Numbered from the stretch's first letter, positions 9,215 through 18,821 are shown. The stretch: 64,000 bases of DNA from Ruminococcus sp. (GCA_015066875.1 SVNM01000003.1:19091-83090), one strand, 5' to 3'. A program made the numbers and translations. The notes: generated by a model from the sequence alone, not told the origin.

Positions 9215-9242
9215 ATATAATAAATTCAAAGAGGTGTCGGAT

Positions 9243-9569
9243 ATGAAACTTATTTTTGCTATTGTTAACGGCGATGACAGCCAGCCTGTCTCAAACGCCC
9301 TTATGGAAAACGGATTTTTCGCTACCAAGCTCGCTTCTACAGGCGGTTTTCTCAGTTCGGGAAATACTACCTTCCTCATCTGTACCGAAAACGAAAGAGT
9401 AGATGACGCTATTAACGTTATTGCTTCAAAAAGCCGTAAAAGAAAAGAGTTTGTGAAAAACTCTATGTCAGGACTCTCCTCTGATTCCTTCAGCTCATTT
9501 CCTATGGAGGTTCAGGTCGGCGGTGCTACTATCTTCGTAACCGATGTAGAGCGCTTCGAGAAAGTCTGA
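9243..9569 (+). CDS. darA: Cyclic-di-AMP receptor (DarA/PstA, YaaQ family)
   Basis: MKLIFAIVNGDDSQPVSNALMENGFFATKLASTGGFLSSGNTTFLI is YaaQ-like; conserved yaa synteny. Confidence 0.9.
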   Translation: MKLIFAIVNGDDSQPVSNALMENGFFATKLASTGGFLSSGNTTFLICTENERVDDAINVIASKSRKRKEFVKNSMSGLSSDSFSSFPMEVQVGGATIFVTDVERFEKV

Positions 9570-9570
9570 T

Positions 9571-10551
9571 ATGGAAAAGATTTACGGCAATAAACAGCTT
9601 CTTGCAACAATCGGAAATATGATTTCTTCAGACCGTGCAGGCCATACCGTTATGTTTTACGGCGAATACGGTCTGGGAAAAAAGCATATGGCGGAATATT
9701 ATACCGCTTCCCTGCTTTGCGAAAATCCCGTGGACGGCGCTCCCTGCGGAGTCTGCCGTACCTGTCTCAATGTGGCACGCAATAATCACCCCGATGTGAT
9801 GTATGTTCCCACAAGCGGTAAGCTGGGCGGTTACTCTGCCGAAACTGCAAGAGCTGTTGTAAGCGACGCAAGTATAAAACCGAATAACAGCACAGGCAAA
9901 AAGGTGTATATCTTCCGTGATTGCCGTGATATCTCTGCGGTTACTCAGAATATCCTGCTTAAAATTATCGAGGAGCCACCCGATTACGCCTACTTCATCT
10001 TTACTGCAGAGTCTAAAACCAACTTCCTTCCTACCATAATTTCACGTTGTTTATGCTTCGGTATGTCTGTGTGCTCTGAGGAGGAAACCGTTGAGGCTTT
10101 GAGAAGCAGAAACTGCTCGGAAGCAGAAATCGCCTCGGCTGTAAAGTGCTTCCACGGAAATGTGGGACAATGCCTGGATTATCTCAGAAACGACAGTCTG
10201 AAGAAAATTGTGGATTTGACAAAAACGCTCACAGATAGTATAATAAGAAAAGATGAGTATGCGCTGAATGTTACACTGTTTAATCTGGGTAAGGAGCGTT
10301 CTGATGTCAAAAATACCCTTATCCAGCTGGATAAGCTGGTGAGAGACTGCGCTGTTCTTGCCAGGGATAAAAATTCCGCTACTATCGGTTGCTGGTATGA
10401 CGGAGCTGTTGCTCTTTCGGAAATGCTTACCGTGCATCAGGCTTCAAGGCTTCACAGCTGTATTGAACGAGCCTGGAATAAAATCGGCGCCAATGTAAGC
10501 ATACCGCTGGCACTCGCCTCAATGGCAGGCGAAATAATGAATTGTTTATAG
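9571..10551 (+). CDS. holB: DNA polymerase III subunit delta prime
   Basis: GEYGLGKKHMAEYYTASLLC, Zn motif CGVCRTCLN, ILLKIIEEPP. Confidence 0.88.
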   Translation: MEKIYGNKQLLATIGNMISSDRAGHTVMFYGEYGLGKKHMAEYYTASLLCENPVDGAPCGVCRTCLNVARNNHPDVMYVPTSGKLGGYSAETARAVVSDASIKPNNSTGKKVYIFRDCRDISAVTQNILLKIIEEPPDYAYFIFTAESKTNFLPTIISRCLCFGMSVCSEEETVEALRSRNCSEAEIASAVKCFHGNVGQCLDYLRNDSLKKIVDLTKTLTDSIIRKDEYALNVTLFNLGKERSDVKNTLIQLDKLVRDCAVLARDKNSATIGCWYDGAVALSEMLTVHQASRLHSCIERAWNKIGANVSIPLALASMAGEIMNCL

Positions 10552-10576
10552 CCGTTTACGGCAGTCTGGAGTCACA

Positions 10577-11443
10577 ATGAAAGAAATTGTTGGTGTTCGC
10601 TTTAAAAGCGTAGGTAAAATATATTATTTCTCACCCGGAGATATTAAGGCTAATTCAGGCGATTACGCTATCGTCGAAACTGTAAGAGGTATTGAGTGCG
10701 GAGAGGTGGCTATCCCTAACCGTATGATCGAGGATAACCAGATTTCATCACCTCTTAAGCCTATTATCAGACTGGCTACTCCCGCCGATCTGAAAATAGT
10801 AGAGAAAAACAAGCAGAAGGAAAAGGAAGCTTTTACTATCTGTCAGGAGAAAATCAATGCACGAGGTCTTGATATGCACCTTGTTGATGTAGAGTGCACT
10901 TTCGATAACAATAAACTGCTCTTCTATTTCACCTCCGAAAACCGCGTTGACTTCCGTGAGCTTGTAAAGGACCTTGCTTCCGTTTTCAGAACAAGAATTG
11001 AGCTACGTCAGATAGGCGTGCGTGATGAGGCAAAAATCCTCGGCGGACTGGGTATCTGCGGAAGAGAATTCTGCTGTAAGGGCTATATGGGCGAGTTTCA
11101 GCCCGTTTCTATCAAAATGGCCAAGGAACAGGGACTTTCTCTTAATCCTACAAAGATTTCAGGTACCTGCGGAAGACTTATGTGCTGTCTCAAAAATGAG
11201 CAGAATGCTTATGAGGCTCTGCTGAAAATTACTCCTAAAATCGGTGCTATTGTCGTTACTCCCGACGGTGATAAGGGCAAAGTCGAGGACGCTAACCTTA
11301 TTACAGGTAAGCTCAGAATCAAAACAGAAAACTCTGAGGTTCCCGTTACTCTCGACAGAAGCGAGGTAAAACTCCTTAAGGACGCTGAAATCAGAGTAAA
11401 CCGCGATGAGCTCAGAGCTCTGAAAGCACTTGAGGATAAGTAA
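10577..11443 (+). CDS. ricT: PSP1/RicT (YaaT) family protein
   Basis: DFRELVKDLASVFRTRIELRQIGVRDEAKILGGLGICGREFCC...GRLMCCLKNE. Confidence 0.92.
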   Translation: MKEIVGVRFKSVGKIYYFSPGDIKANSGDYAIVETVRGIECGEVAIPNRMIEDNQISSPLKPIIRLATPADLKIVEKNKQKEKEAFTICQEKINARGLDMHLVDVECTFDNNKLLFYFTSENRVDFRELVKDLASVFRTRIELRQIGVRDEAKILGGLGICGREFCCKGYMGEFQPVSIKMAKEQGLSLNPTKISGTCGRLMCCLKNEQNAYEALLKITPKIGAIVVTPDGDKGKVEDANLITGKLRIKTENSEVPVTLDRSEVKLLKDAEIRVNRDELRALKALEDK

Positions 11444-11471
11444 TCCTCCGCTTTATTCATAATACAAATTC

Positions 11472-11498
11472 AGGGCAGACGGTTCAGTCTGCCCTTTT
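11472..11498 (+). terminator. Intrinsic terminator
   Basis: agggcagac-ggttca-gtctgcccttttct. Confidence 0.8.
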
Positions 11499-11514
11499 CT
11501 CAGAGAGGTTTTTT

Positions 11515-12144
11515 ATGCAGAAAATAAATTACGGAGCAATGCTTGATAAAAAGCTTGAGGAGCTGAAAAAAACAGGTGAGAAGCCCTCGCTTCTGCTTCA
11601 CGCCTGCTGTGCGCCTTGCAGTAGCTATACACTTGAGTACATACACAGCTTTTTCAATATTATTCTGTATTTTTATAATCCCAATATTGCTCCTCAGGAA
11701 GAGTACAGCTACCGTCACAGCGAGCTTCTGCGTCTTGTAAAGGAAATGGGACTTGATATTCCCGTTATCTGTGAGGAGTACGCTCCGCAACCTTTTTATG
11801 ACCTTGCAAAGGGACTTGAAACGCTACCTGAACGTGGCAAGCGTTGCAGAAAATGCATTGAGCTCCGTCTCAGAAGCACTGCACTGAAGGCTAAGGAGCT
11901 GGGATGCGATTACTTTACCACAACTCTCACAATAAGTCCTCACAAGGACGCTCCTTTCATCAATCAGTGTGGCGGAGCTCTTGCCGAAGAGCTTGGTGTG
12001 CCCTATCTTTTCTCGGATTTCAAAAAGCACGAGGGCTATAAACGCTCTATAGAGCTTTCAAAAATCCATAACCTCTACCGACAGGATTACTGCGGTTGTA
12101 TTTACAGTAAAAAAGCAAGGGAGAATATCAACTATGTGGACTAA
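11515..12144 (+). CDS. queH: Epoxyqueuosine reductase, QueH type
   Basis: LLHACCAPCSSYTLEYI, RCRKCIELRL, DYCGCIYS. Confidence 0.9.
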   Translation: MQKINYGAMLDKKLEELKKTGEKPSLLLHACCAPCSSYTLEYIHSFFNIILYFYNPNIAPQEEYSYRHSELLRLVKEMGLDIPVICEEYAPQPFYDLAKGLETLPERGKRCRKCIELRLRSTALKAKELGCDYFTTTLTISPHKDAPFINQCGGALAEELGVPYLFSDFKKHEGYKRSIELSKIHNLYRQDYCGCIYSKKARENINYVD

Positions 12145-12928
12145 AATTTTCCGTGCAATCAATATAATCGTTATTATCACAATGCCTGTTCTCATTGTGT
12201 ATCAGCTCTTTTTCGCCGAGAAAACAGATGTGAAGCTTGTGGCAAAGGCTGTTTCTCTGCTTATTGTCTATCTGCTGGCTATGCTGAGAATACGCCGTAA
12301 GACTTCTCCCCTTGATTATCTCGTTTTTGAGGAGCAGTACAAGTCTATCCTCGGCAAAGCCTTTTCACAGGATAAGGACTCTTACAGAAAGCTTATGAAG
12401 GCAATAAGCCTGTATAATACCAACAAGCAGGAGAAGTCGCTGGATATTTTAGAGAAGCTCTACAATAACTGCTCAGAGCCCGATGACTATACCGCTGTGC
12501 TCTGCTTCAAGGCTCTTAATCTTGACGAGCTCAAGCGTACCGATGAGGCTATTGCCTGCTATGAGGAGGCTCTTACCCGTGACAGAACCAGATCAACTGT
12601 ATGGTCAAATCTCGGAATACTCTACAAAAACAACGGCAGAAACGACGACGCTGTTAATGCTTACCGCGAGGCTATTACATACGATCCCGAAAACGCCTTT
12701 GCATACAACAATATCGCAAATATCTATCTGCTTAAGGGCAATGCTCAGGAGACCATTACCTACGGGCTGAAAGCTATCGAGCTTAACCCTAAAATGCACC
12801 AGTCAATGAGCGCTCTTGCTGTTGCCTATAAAATGGAGGGCAATATGGAAAAGGCTCTTGAATATCGCAGAATGTACGAGAAAAACGGCGGGGACCCAAA
12901 GGTTATGAAGCTGTTTTTCGGCGAGTAA
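12134..12928 (+). CDS. Tetratricopeptide repeat membrane-anchored protein
   Basis: N-terminal TM segments then TPRs (AIACYEEALTRDRTRSTVWSNLGILYKNNG...). Confidence 0.85.
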   Translation: MWTKIFRAINIIVIITMPVLIVYQLFFAEKTDVKLVAKAVSLLIVYLLAMLRIRRKTSPLDYLVFEEQYKSILGKAFSQDKDSYRKLMKAISLYNTNKQEKSLDILEKLYNNCSEPDDYTAVLCFKALNLDELKRTDEAIACYEEALTRDRTRSTVWSNLGILYKNNGRNDDAVNAYREAITYDPENAFAYNNIANIYLLKGNAQETITYGLKAIELNPKMHQSMSALAVAYKMEGNMEKALEYRRMYEKNGGDPKVMKLFFGE

Positions 12929-12947
12929 ATTACATAAACGCTTCTTG

Positions 12948-13253
12948 AAAGGACTGCTTAAGGGCGCTACCCATATAGAAGTATTTACGTGAATTATTGA
13001 GGGAAACCCTTTTGAAAAAGGGTTATCCCTCAAACTCCTTTCCTAAAACTTTCATTTTTAATTAAATCCCCATAGGGTACACACACCATTTTAAAGAGAG
13101 TTCGATTTCTCGTTATCTGTGTGCACCCTATGGGGATTTAATTCAGAGTAAAAGTCTTTGTAGGGGGTGTGGGGGCAAACTTTCTTCAGAAAGGTTCCCC
13201 CACTAAATACGCATAATGCTTCCGTATAGACAGTACCCTTATGCGGTCCTTTT
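12948..13253. repeat. Structured intergenic element, copy B (inverted relative to A)
   Basis: AAAGGACTGC...GCGGTCCTTTTTT base stem; conserved arm hairpins and central CCCCATAGGGTACACAC...GTGTGCACCCTATGGGG. Confidence 0.88.
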
Positions 13254-13315
13254 TTGCAGTATAAACTCCATATAAGCCACATATAATTTAACAGCTTATG
13301 CAAAGGAGTCTTTCT

Positions 13316-13588
13316 ATGAACAACGAAACAGCTACAGAAGAAAAAGCAGAGCTCTGCTGTGACGACACAAGAGCTCTGCTTGAAAAATACGACAGGAAAG
13401 AGAAAAACCGCAAGGACGATGTCTTTGCTATGCAGACTGCCTTGTGCCTGTTGATTATCACAGCATTTTTAGCTCTGAAAGCGTTTAGTCCCGCTCTCTT
13501 TTCAGAGCTTTTCCATATAGTTTCAGAGCTTATACGCGATGAGAAGGAAATTCTGCCCGAAATCACAGGAAAGCACTCCTTTCTATGA
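13316..13588 (+). CDS. Small single-TM protein; possible SpoIVFA-like remnant
   Basis: AAAGGAG SD upstream of ATG; 90 aa with one TM helix; 4-bp overlap with M50 peptidase. Confidence 0.65.
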   Translation: MNNETATEEKAELCCDDTRALLEKYDRKEKNRKDDVFAMQTALCLLIITAFLALKAFSPALFSELFHIVSELIRDEKEILPEITGKHSFL

Positions 13589-14160
13589 TAAAGCTCTGCA
13601 TAGGAGGAGTGAAAATCACTGCCGAGTTCTCATTCTTTGTCTTTATGGCGATGATGTTTCTCTGCGGTGAAAACAGCCTCATCACAGACTACCTCATTTG
13701 TGTCCTTATCCACGAGTGCGCTCACGGGATAGCTCTGTGCGCTTTCGGAGGAAGTCTCGGCGAAATTTTATTTACAGCCTGCGGAATAAGGCTTATTCCC
13801 GCAAGAGAGCGTATCCTTTCCTACTGCAAGGAGATTTTTGTGCTGTCTGCAGGACCTCTGTCTAACCTTCTGCTGTTTTTTATGCTTCATTCAGCAAACA
13901 CACACAGCTCCTTTGCACTTATAAATCTCGGCACTGCTGTTTTCAATCTTCTGCCCTATTCCCTTCTTGACGGCGGTTGTATACTCATTGTCATATCACA
14001 GTTGTTCAATTGCGAAAAGCTTATGCGGTATTTTCTCACTACAGCTCAGATTTTCCTTTTTGCCCTGTCACTTATCTGCACAGTCACCCTCGGACTCGCC
14101 TTTCTGCCTCTTACGATTTTCACCTTATCCTACGGAATTTATGATATGAAACAAAAATAA
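13585..14160 (+). CDS. Site-2 protease (M50), SpoIVFB-like
   Basis: HECAH (HExxH) in a TM context and NLLPYSLLDGG second motif. Confidence 0.82.
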   Translation: MIKLCIGGVKITAEFSFFVFMAMMFLCGENSLITDYLICVLIHECAHGIALCAFGGSLGEILFTACGIRLIPARERILSYCKEIFVLSAGPLSNLLLFFMLHSANTHSSFALINLGTAVFNLLPYSLLDGGCILIVISQLFNCEKLMRYFLTTAQIFLFALSLICTVTLGLAFLPLTIFTLSYGIYDMKQK

Positions 14161-14463
14161 AGGGAGCTTTATGGGTACTGTCTATACGGAAGCATTATGC
14201 GTATTTAGTGGGGGAACCTTTCTGAAGAAAGTTTCCCACCACACCCCCTCCAAAGACTTTTGAGTCTAATTTAAGCCCCATAGGGTGCACACGGAGAAAT
14301 AATTAAATTTCTTCTTTACTTGATGTGTGTACCCTATGGGGCTTAAATTAAAAACTTGAAAGTTTTAGGAAAGGAGTTTGAGGGATAACCCTTTTTCAAA
14401 AGGGTTTCCCTCAATAATTCACGTAAATACTTCTATATAGGTAGCGCCCTTAAGACTCCCTTA
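14159..14463. repeat. Structured intergenic element, copy C
   Basis: AAAGGGAG...CTCCCTT base; central hairpin CCCCATAGGGTGCACAC...GTGTGTACCCTATGGGG; arm hairpins. Confidence 0.88.
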
Positions 14464-14466
14464 TTT

Positions 14467-15840
14467 TTATATCTGTCTGAATGCTTCGGCAAGCGATGAT
14501 GCTCCGATGATTTTTATGGTATAATCGTTGGGATTGATTCCCGAAAGCGACTGCTTCGGAACGATACACACCTCAAATCCCATACGTTCAGCCTCTTTCA
14601 CACGCTGTACAATATGCGATACCGAGCGTATTTCTCCGCCAAGACCTATTTCACCGAACGCTACAAGTGAGCGATTTATCTGCTTGTCCATTATTCCCGA
14701 ATAAAGAGCCATTGCTACAGGAAGGTCACCTGCAGGCTCGTCAAGGCGAAAGCCTCCCACTATATTGAGGTAAACGTCAAGAGTGTTCAGGTGAATTCCC
14801 AGACGCTTTTCAAGCACGGCAATAATAATGTGAAGTCTGTTGAAGTCAAAACCTGTAACCATTCTTCTTGGTACACTGTAGCTTGTTTTCGACGCAAGAG
14901 CCTGTACCTCGGCAAGAATAGGTCTTGTTCCCTCCATTACACAGGCTACACAGGTTCCCGAAACGTCAAGCGGACGCCCCGAAAGAAGCATCTGCGAGGG
15001 ATTTTCAACCTCACGCAGTCCCTTGTCGATCATCTCGAAAACTCCGATTTCATTTGTAGAGCCAAAACGGTTTTTTACAGCTCTCAGCAAACGATAGCTC
15101 TGATGGCGCTCGCCCTCAAAATAGAGAACGGCGTCCACAATATGCTCCATAACCTTAGGGCCAGCAATAGCTCCGTCCTTGTTGACGTGTCCCACGATTA
15201 TCACAGGAATTTCCTGATTTTTTGCCGTATGCATAAAAAGGTTTGTGCACTCTCTCACCTGTGTAAGACTTCCCGGGCTTGAGCTTATACTGCTTATACT
15301 CATTGTCTGGATTGAGTCGATTATTGCTATATCGGGAGCACACTGAACGATTGTATCCGCAACAGCCTCAGCGTCTGTAGCTGTAAGTATGTAAAGATTT
15401 TCCGTATCAACGCCAAGTCGCTGAGCTCTCAGCTTTATCTGTCTTGCAGATTCCTCGCCCGAAACATAGAGCACCGAGTGCTCCTTTCCTAAAAACTGGC
15501 ATATCTGGAGGAGAATCGTACTCTTTCCGATACCCGGCTCTCCGCCCAGAAGCACCAGCGAGCCCTTTACAAGACCTCCGCCGAGAACACGGTTAAGCTC
15601 GCCCACACCCGTATCGTATCGCACATCATCGTCAACGCCTATATTCTCAAGCTCTAAAATTTTATCGGAAAGGTCCATTACGGCATTTCCCGTTGCAGTT
15701 GAACCTCTTGACGATGCTCTGCTTTCTGAAATCTCCTCCTCAAAGGAATTCCACGCACCGCAGGAAGGACATTTTCCGTTCCATTTTGAGCTTTCATATC
15801 CGCACTGATTGCAGGTATATATAAATCTTGATTTAGCCAT
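14467..15840 (-). CDS. radA: DNA repair protein RadA
   Basis: CNQCGYESSKWNGKCPSCGAWNSF zinc finger, GGEPGIGKST, KNRFGSTNEIGVFEM. Confidence 0.97.
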   Translation of the reverse strand: MAKSRFIYTCNQCGYESSKWNGKCPSCGAWNSFEEEISESRASSRGSTATGNAVMDLSDKILELENIGVDDDVRYDTGVGELNRVLGGGLVKGSLVLLGGEPGIGKSTILLQICQFLGKEHSVLYVSGEESARQIKLRAQRLGVDTENLYILTATDAEAVADTIVQCAPDIAIIDSIQTMSISSISSSPGSLTQVRECTNLFMHTAKNQEIPVIIVGHVNKDGAIAGPKVMEHIVDAVLYFEGERHQSYRLLRAVKNRFGSTNEIGVFEMIDKGLREVENPSQMLLSGRPLDVSGTCVACVMEGTRPILAEVQALASKTSYSVPRRMVTGFDFNRLHIIIAVLEKRLGIHLNTLDVYLNIVGGFRLDEPAGDLPVAMALYSGIMDKQINRSLVAFGEIGLGGEIRSVSHIVQRVKEAERMGFEVCIVPKQSLSGINPNDYTIKIIGASSLAEAFRQI

Positions 15841-15863
15841 ATTCCAGTTCCTTTCAGAGTATA

Positions 15864-16106
15864 TCAGTATTCCTCAACCTTGAAAACTCCCGTAACTATA
15901 TTGCATTTTTCACAGTAATATGCATCGGGTACTTTTGTTTCCGAATACAGCATACTTGTTGTGCCTATTCTCTTTCCTATAGTAAAAGTACGCTTGATAG
16001 GGTGTTTATCATAAGTTTTCTCAGGATACCATACAAGAGCACAACTGTCGGTTACAAGTCCGCCTTTTTCCATTTCTGCTCCGCATTCGGGACATTTCAT
16101 TTTCAT
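15864..16106 (-). CDS. Small zinc-ribbon protein
   Basis: CPECGAEMEKGGL...YYCEKCN. Confidence 0.7.
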   Translation of the reverse strand: MKMKCPECGAEMEKGGLVTDSCALVWYPEKTYDKHPIKRTFTIGKRIGTTSMLYSETKVPDAYYCEKCNIVTGVFKVEEY

Positions 16107-16177
16107 AGCTCCCCTCTGTAATATATAGATAATTATATCATCTGCCTCTCAGAAAGTCAACGGCGGGACAGCCTAAA

Positions 16178-16214
16178 ACAAAAAACGCATCTGCGTCATA
16201 ACACAGATGCATTT
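16178..16214. terminator. Bidirectional intrinsic terminator
   Basis: aaaacgcatctgcgtcataacacagatgcatttt. Confidence 0.7.
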
Positions 16215-16304
16215 TCTGATTTGTCCTTAATTTTGGAATACATAAAGGAATATTTTAAAGCCCTGTTATCGTTTGTGCAGATTACGAGTCACAGGCTTTA
16301 TCAC

Positions 16305-18821
16305 TCAGGATACTTTTTCAAATATCCAGCTCTGACAAGAACTTCCGTTGACCTTCATCTGCTGAACGTTTGCTCCGCTGTCTGTAGAAGCGTTTGCAAC
16401 CTCAACGCATTTTACTCCGCCGGTATAGGTATTTGTATGGATAACGTAACCGCCGTCGGAATTTTTTGTAAAGGTGAACTGCTGACCTCTTGAGCCTGAT
16501 TTCTCCCATATCTGTACGTTTGTACCGTTTGCAACATCTCCGCCGTTTACATCAAGATAGTAGGTGTTTTTGTCGCCAAGCTGTGAAATGAGATAGTAGA
16601 AACCGTTGCCGTCCTCTTCAAGTCTCCAGGTATTGTGTGAAGCGGGACCGTTTGCTCCCCACTGCTGAACATTTGCGCCGTTTTCAGCATTACCGCCGTT
16701 AACCTCAAGATACTGTCCGCTGTTTACATTCTTTATCATATAAACAGAACCCGCTTCAAGAGAAGACTCTCCCACATAGCTGATATCGGGAGTTTCGGGA
16801 GCTTCCATATTATAACCAAGGAAGTAATCAAGCATATTTGCCTGATAATAACCCTTACCTGTCATACAGTTTCTGTAGCAGGGATTCTGAGCAAGACAGT
16901 AAATACGCTCGTTAGTGGTATGAGTTGTTGTATAGATAACAAGCTCATCTGTATCATAGTTTACCTGTACTGTCTCTTCACGCCAGTCGCCTATGATATC
17001 TGCGTGAAGCATTGCAACGCCACGCTCGCTTCCGCTTGAGCCGTAAATCTTCCAGTAGGTATCAACACGCTCAACGCTCTGTGTTTCGTAATTCCAGCCT
17101 TCAAGCTTACCCTCGTTGTAGGATTCGCTGAAAAGGTCGCCGTCCCAGAAGACTCTGAATACGGGATACATATAATTTGTTGAAATAAGCTTGTTGTCCA
17201 TTGAGTAAAGTCCCTGGAAAGACCATACCTCAAGACCATCGTGATTGGGATCGATATCGCCTATATTTCCTCTTGCCACATCGGCAGTACCCTCTGAAGC
17301 ATAGTGTTCCCAGATAAGCTCGCCTGTATTGGCATTGTAGAAGTATTCAAGAAGTCCGCTTGCGTTATCCTGCTGGATACCGTAGCCCATCATTTCATTG
17401 CCGTTGTTTGCATTGCAGAAAGAGCCAACATACCAGCGGTCGCCGTGAACGACGTTCTTTACGGTATATCTGAGACTACCGTCGCCGTTAAGAGCGTAAC
17501 CCATATGAAGAACCTCGTCCTTGCCGTCATAGTCAACATCGGCAACTCGGATATTATGTGCCTCAGCTCCATAAGCACCCGCCTTCCACTGCATTACGAA
17601 ATCGCCGTTTTCGTAGGTGTAGGCAACATTGTAGCTGTTGAAGCTCTTATCATCGTTACGATTTTTGATCCAGCAGACAAGGCTTGGTTTAACTCCGTCA
17701 AGATAGCCTATCTGCATCATACAAGCCTTGGGGCCTGCTTCGATTTTATCATCGGGTACGGGAGCTGTGTCCTGCAAAGCTCCTGTCATACCGTCAACAA
17801 CAGCAATCGCCTGCCCGTTTGTGACGCTGTTGGTGTAGACTGTACCGTCGCCGAAGGTAACTCCGTCAGCGACTCTTATCATAACCTCGGCATATCCGTC
17901 GCAGTCGATATCGTAAACAGTAGCACCGTCCCACATACCGACGTCGATTGTTGAGGGACCCGGCTCTATCTGATAGCGGTCTGTGCTGTTATAGCCCATA
18001 TCAACAGTCCAAAGATATGTTCCGTCGTTAAGGTAGGCTTCAAGCTTCTGAGTATCCTCGTCACAGCGGTCGATAAGGTAATCGTAAGCTCCATCGCCGT
18101 TGAAATCTCCCACCCATACAAAGTGAACTGTACCGCCGTCCTTGATAGGAACAGTATAATATGCGCCTGAGCCCTTATTTGCTTTGAGGGTAAAGCTTCC
18201 GTCAGACTCCTTTTCCACGCCGTTATACACAGTTTTAACCGTGTACGTATTGTCTTTTGTAAGGTCGGCAGTTTTATCGGTATAATTTGTTCCGCCTGTA
18301 ATAACCTCGCTGTTTACCTTTACAGTAGTGCCGTCTGTTGTTCTGTAGACGTTAAATCCCATATCAGGCTCATCTGAAGCAAGAAGTCTCCAGCTTACAT
18401 AAGCAGAGCCACCTGAATTAAGAGCAACAACACCTCGGTCGAGCTTTTCAAACATACGGCTTCCGTCAAGAGTCTTGATACCGTCGTAAACCTCAGGCTC
18501 CTCATAGCTGAAGGAGCTTCCTGCGGGGAAGCTGTCTATTCTTCCCAGAAGATAATCCTGAAGCATTTTTACATCACCGGCATCAAAGCTTCCGCTTTCG
18601 TCAAGGTCAGCTATCTCCAGCATAACACTGCTGAGCGATGTGTTGTTTGCATAAGCGTTTTTCATTGTTGAGAGGTCGAAAACGCTTATAAGGCCGTCGC
18701 TGTCCATATCCCCGTAGATATAATCATCAGCAGAAGCAGAAAAGCCTCCGCAGTACAGACTGAACAGCGCCGAGCCTGTCAGTGCCATTGCAGACACAAT
18801 TGAAATGCCTTTTTTTATCAC
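16305..18821 (-). CDS. Rhamnogalacturonan lyase (PL11-like) with N-terminal dockerin and C-terminal ricin-type CBM13
   Basis: YGDMDSDGLISVFDLSTMKNAY...IADLDESGSFDAGDVKML dockerin; LDRGVVALNSGGSAYVSWRLLASDEPDMGFNVYR PL11 start; RICIN-like SGQYLEVNGGNAENGANVQQW. Confidence 0.92.
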   Translation of the reverse strand: MIKKGISIVSAMALTGSALFSLYCGGFSASADDYIYGDMDSDGLISVFDLSTMKNAYANNTSLSSVMLEIADLDESGSFDAGDVKMLQDYLLGRIDSFPAGSSFSYEEPEVYDGIKTLDGSRMFEKLDRGVVALNSGGSAYVSWRLLASDEPDMGFNVYRTTDGTTVKVNSEVITGGTNYTDKTADLTKDNTYTVKTVYNGVEKESDGSFTLKANKGSGAYYTVPIKDGGTVHFVWVGDFNGDGAYDYLIDRCDEDTQKLEAYLNDGTYLWTVDMGYNSTDRYQIEPGPSTIDVGMWDGATVYDIDCDGYAEVMIRVADGVTFGDGTVYTNSVTNGQAIAVVDGMTGALQDTAPVPDDKIEAGPKACMMQIGYLDGVKPSLVCWIKNRNDDKSFNSYNVAYTYENGDFVMQWKAGAYGAEAHNIRVADVDYDGKDEVLHMGYALNGDGSLRYTVKNVVHGDRWYVGSFCNANNGNEMMGYGIQQDNASGLLEYFYNANTGELIWEHYASEGTADVARGNIGDIDPNHDGLEVWSFQGLYSMDNKLISTNYMYPVFRVFWDGDLFSESYNEGKLEGWNYETQSVERVDTYWKIYGSSGSERGVAMLHADIIGDWREETVQVNYDTDELVIYTTTHTTNERIYCLAQNPCYRNCMTGKGYYQANMLDYFLGYNMEAPETPDISYVGESSLEAGSVYMIKNVNSGQYLEVNGGNAENGANVQQWGANGPASHNTWRLEEDGNGFYYLISQLGDKNTYYLDVNGGDVANGTNVQIWEKSGSRGQQFTFTKNSDGGYVIHTNTYTGGVKCVEVANASTDSGANVQQMKVNGSSCQSWIFEKVS

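Noticed and set aside
17304-17954. 216-aa plus-strand ORF antisense to the PL11 gene
   Set aside because: Fully inside a convincing multidomain CDS on the other strand; no SD or recognisable domain.
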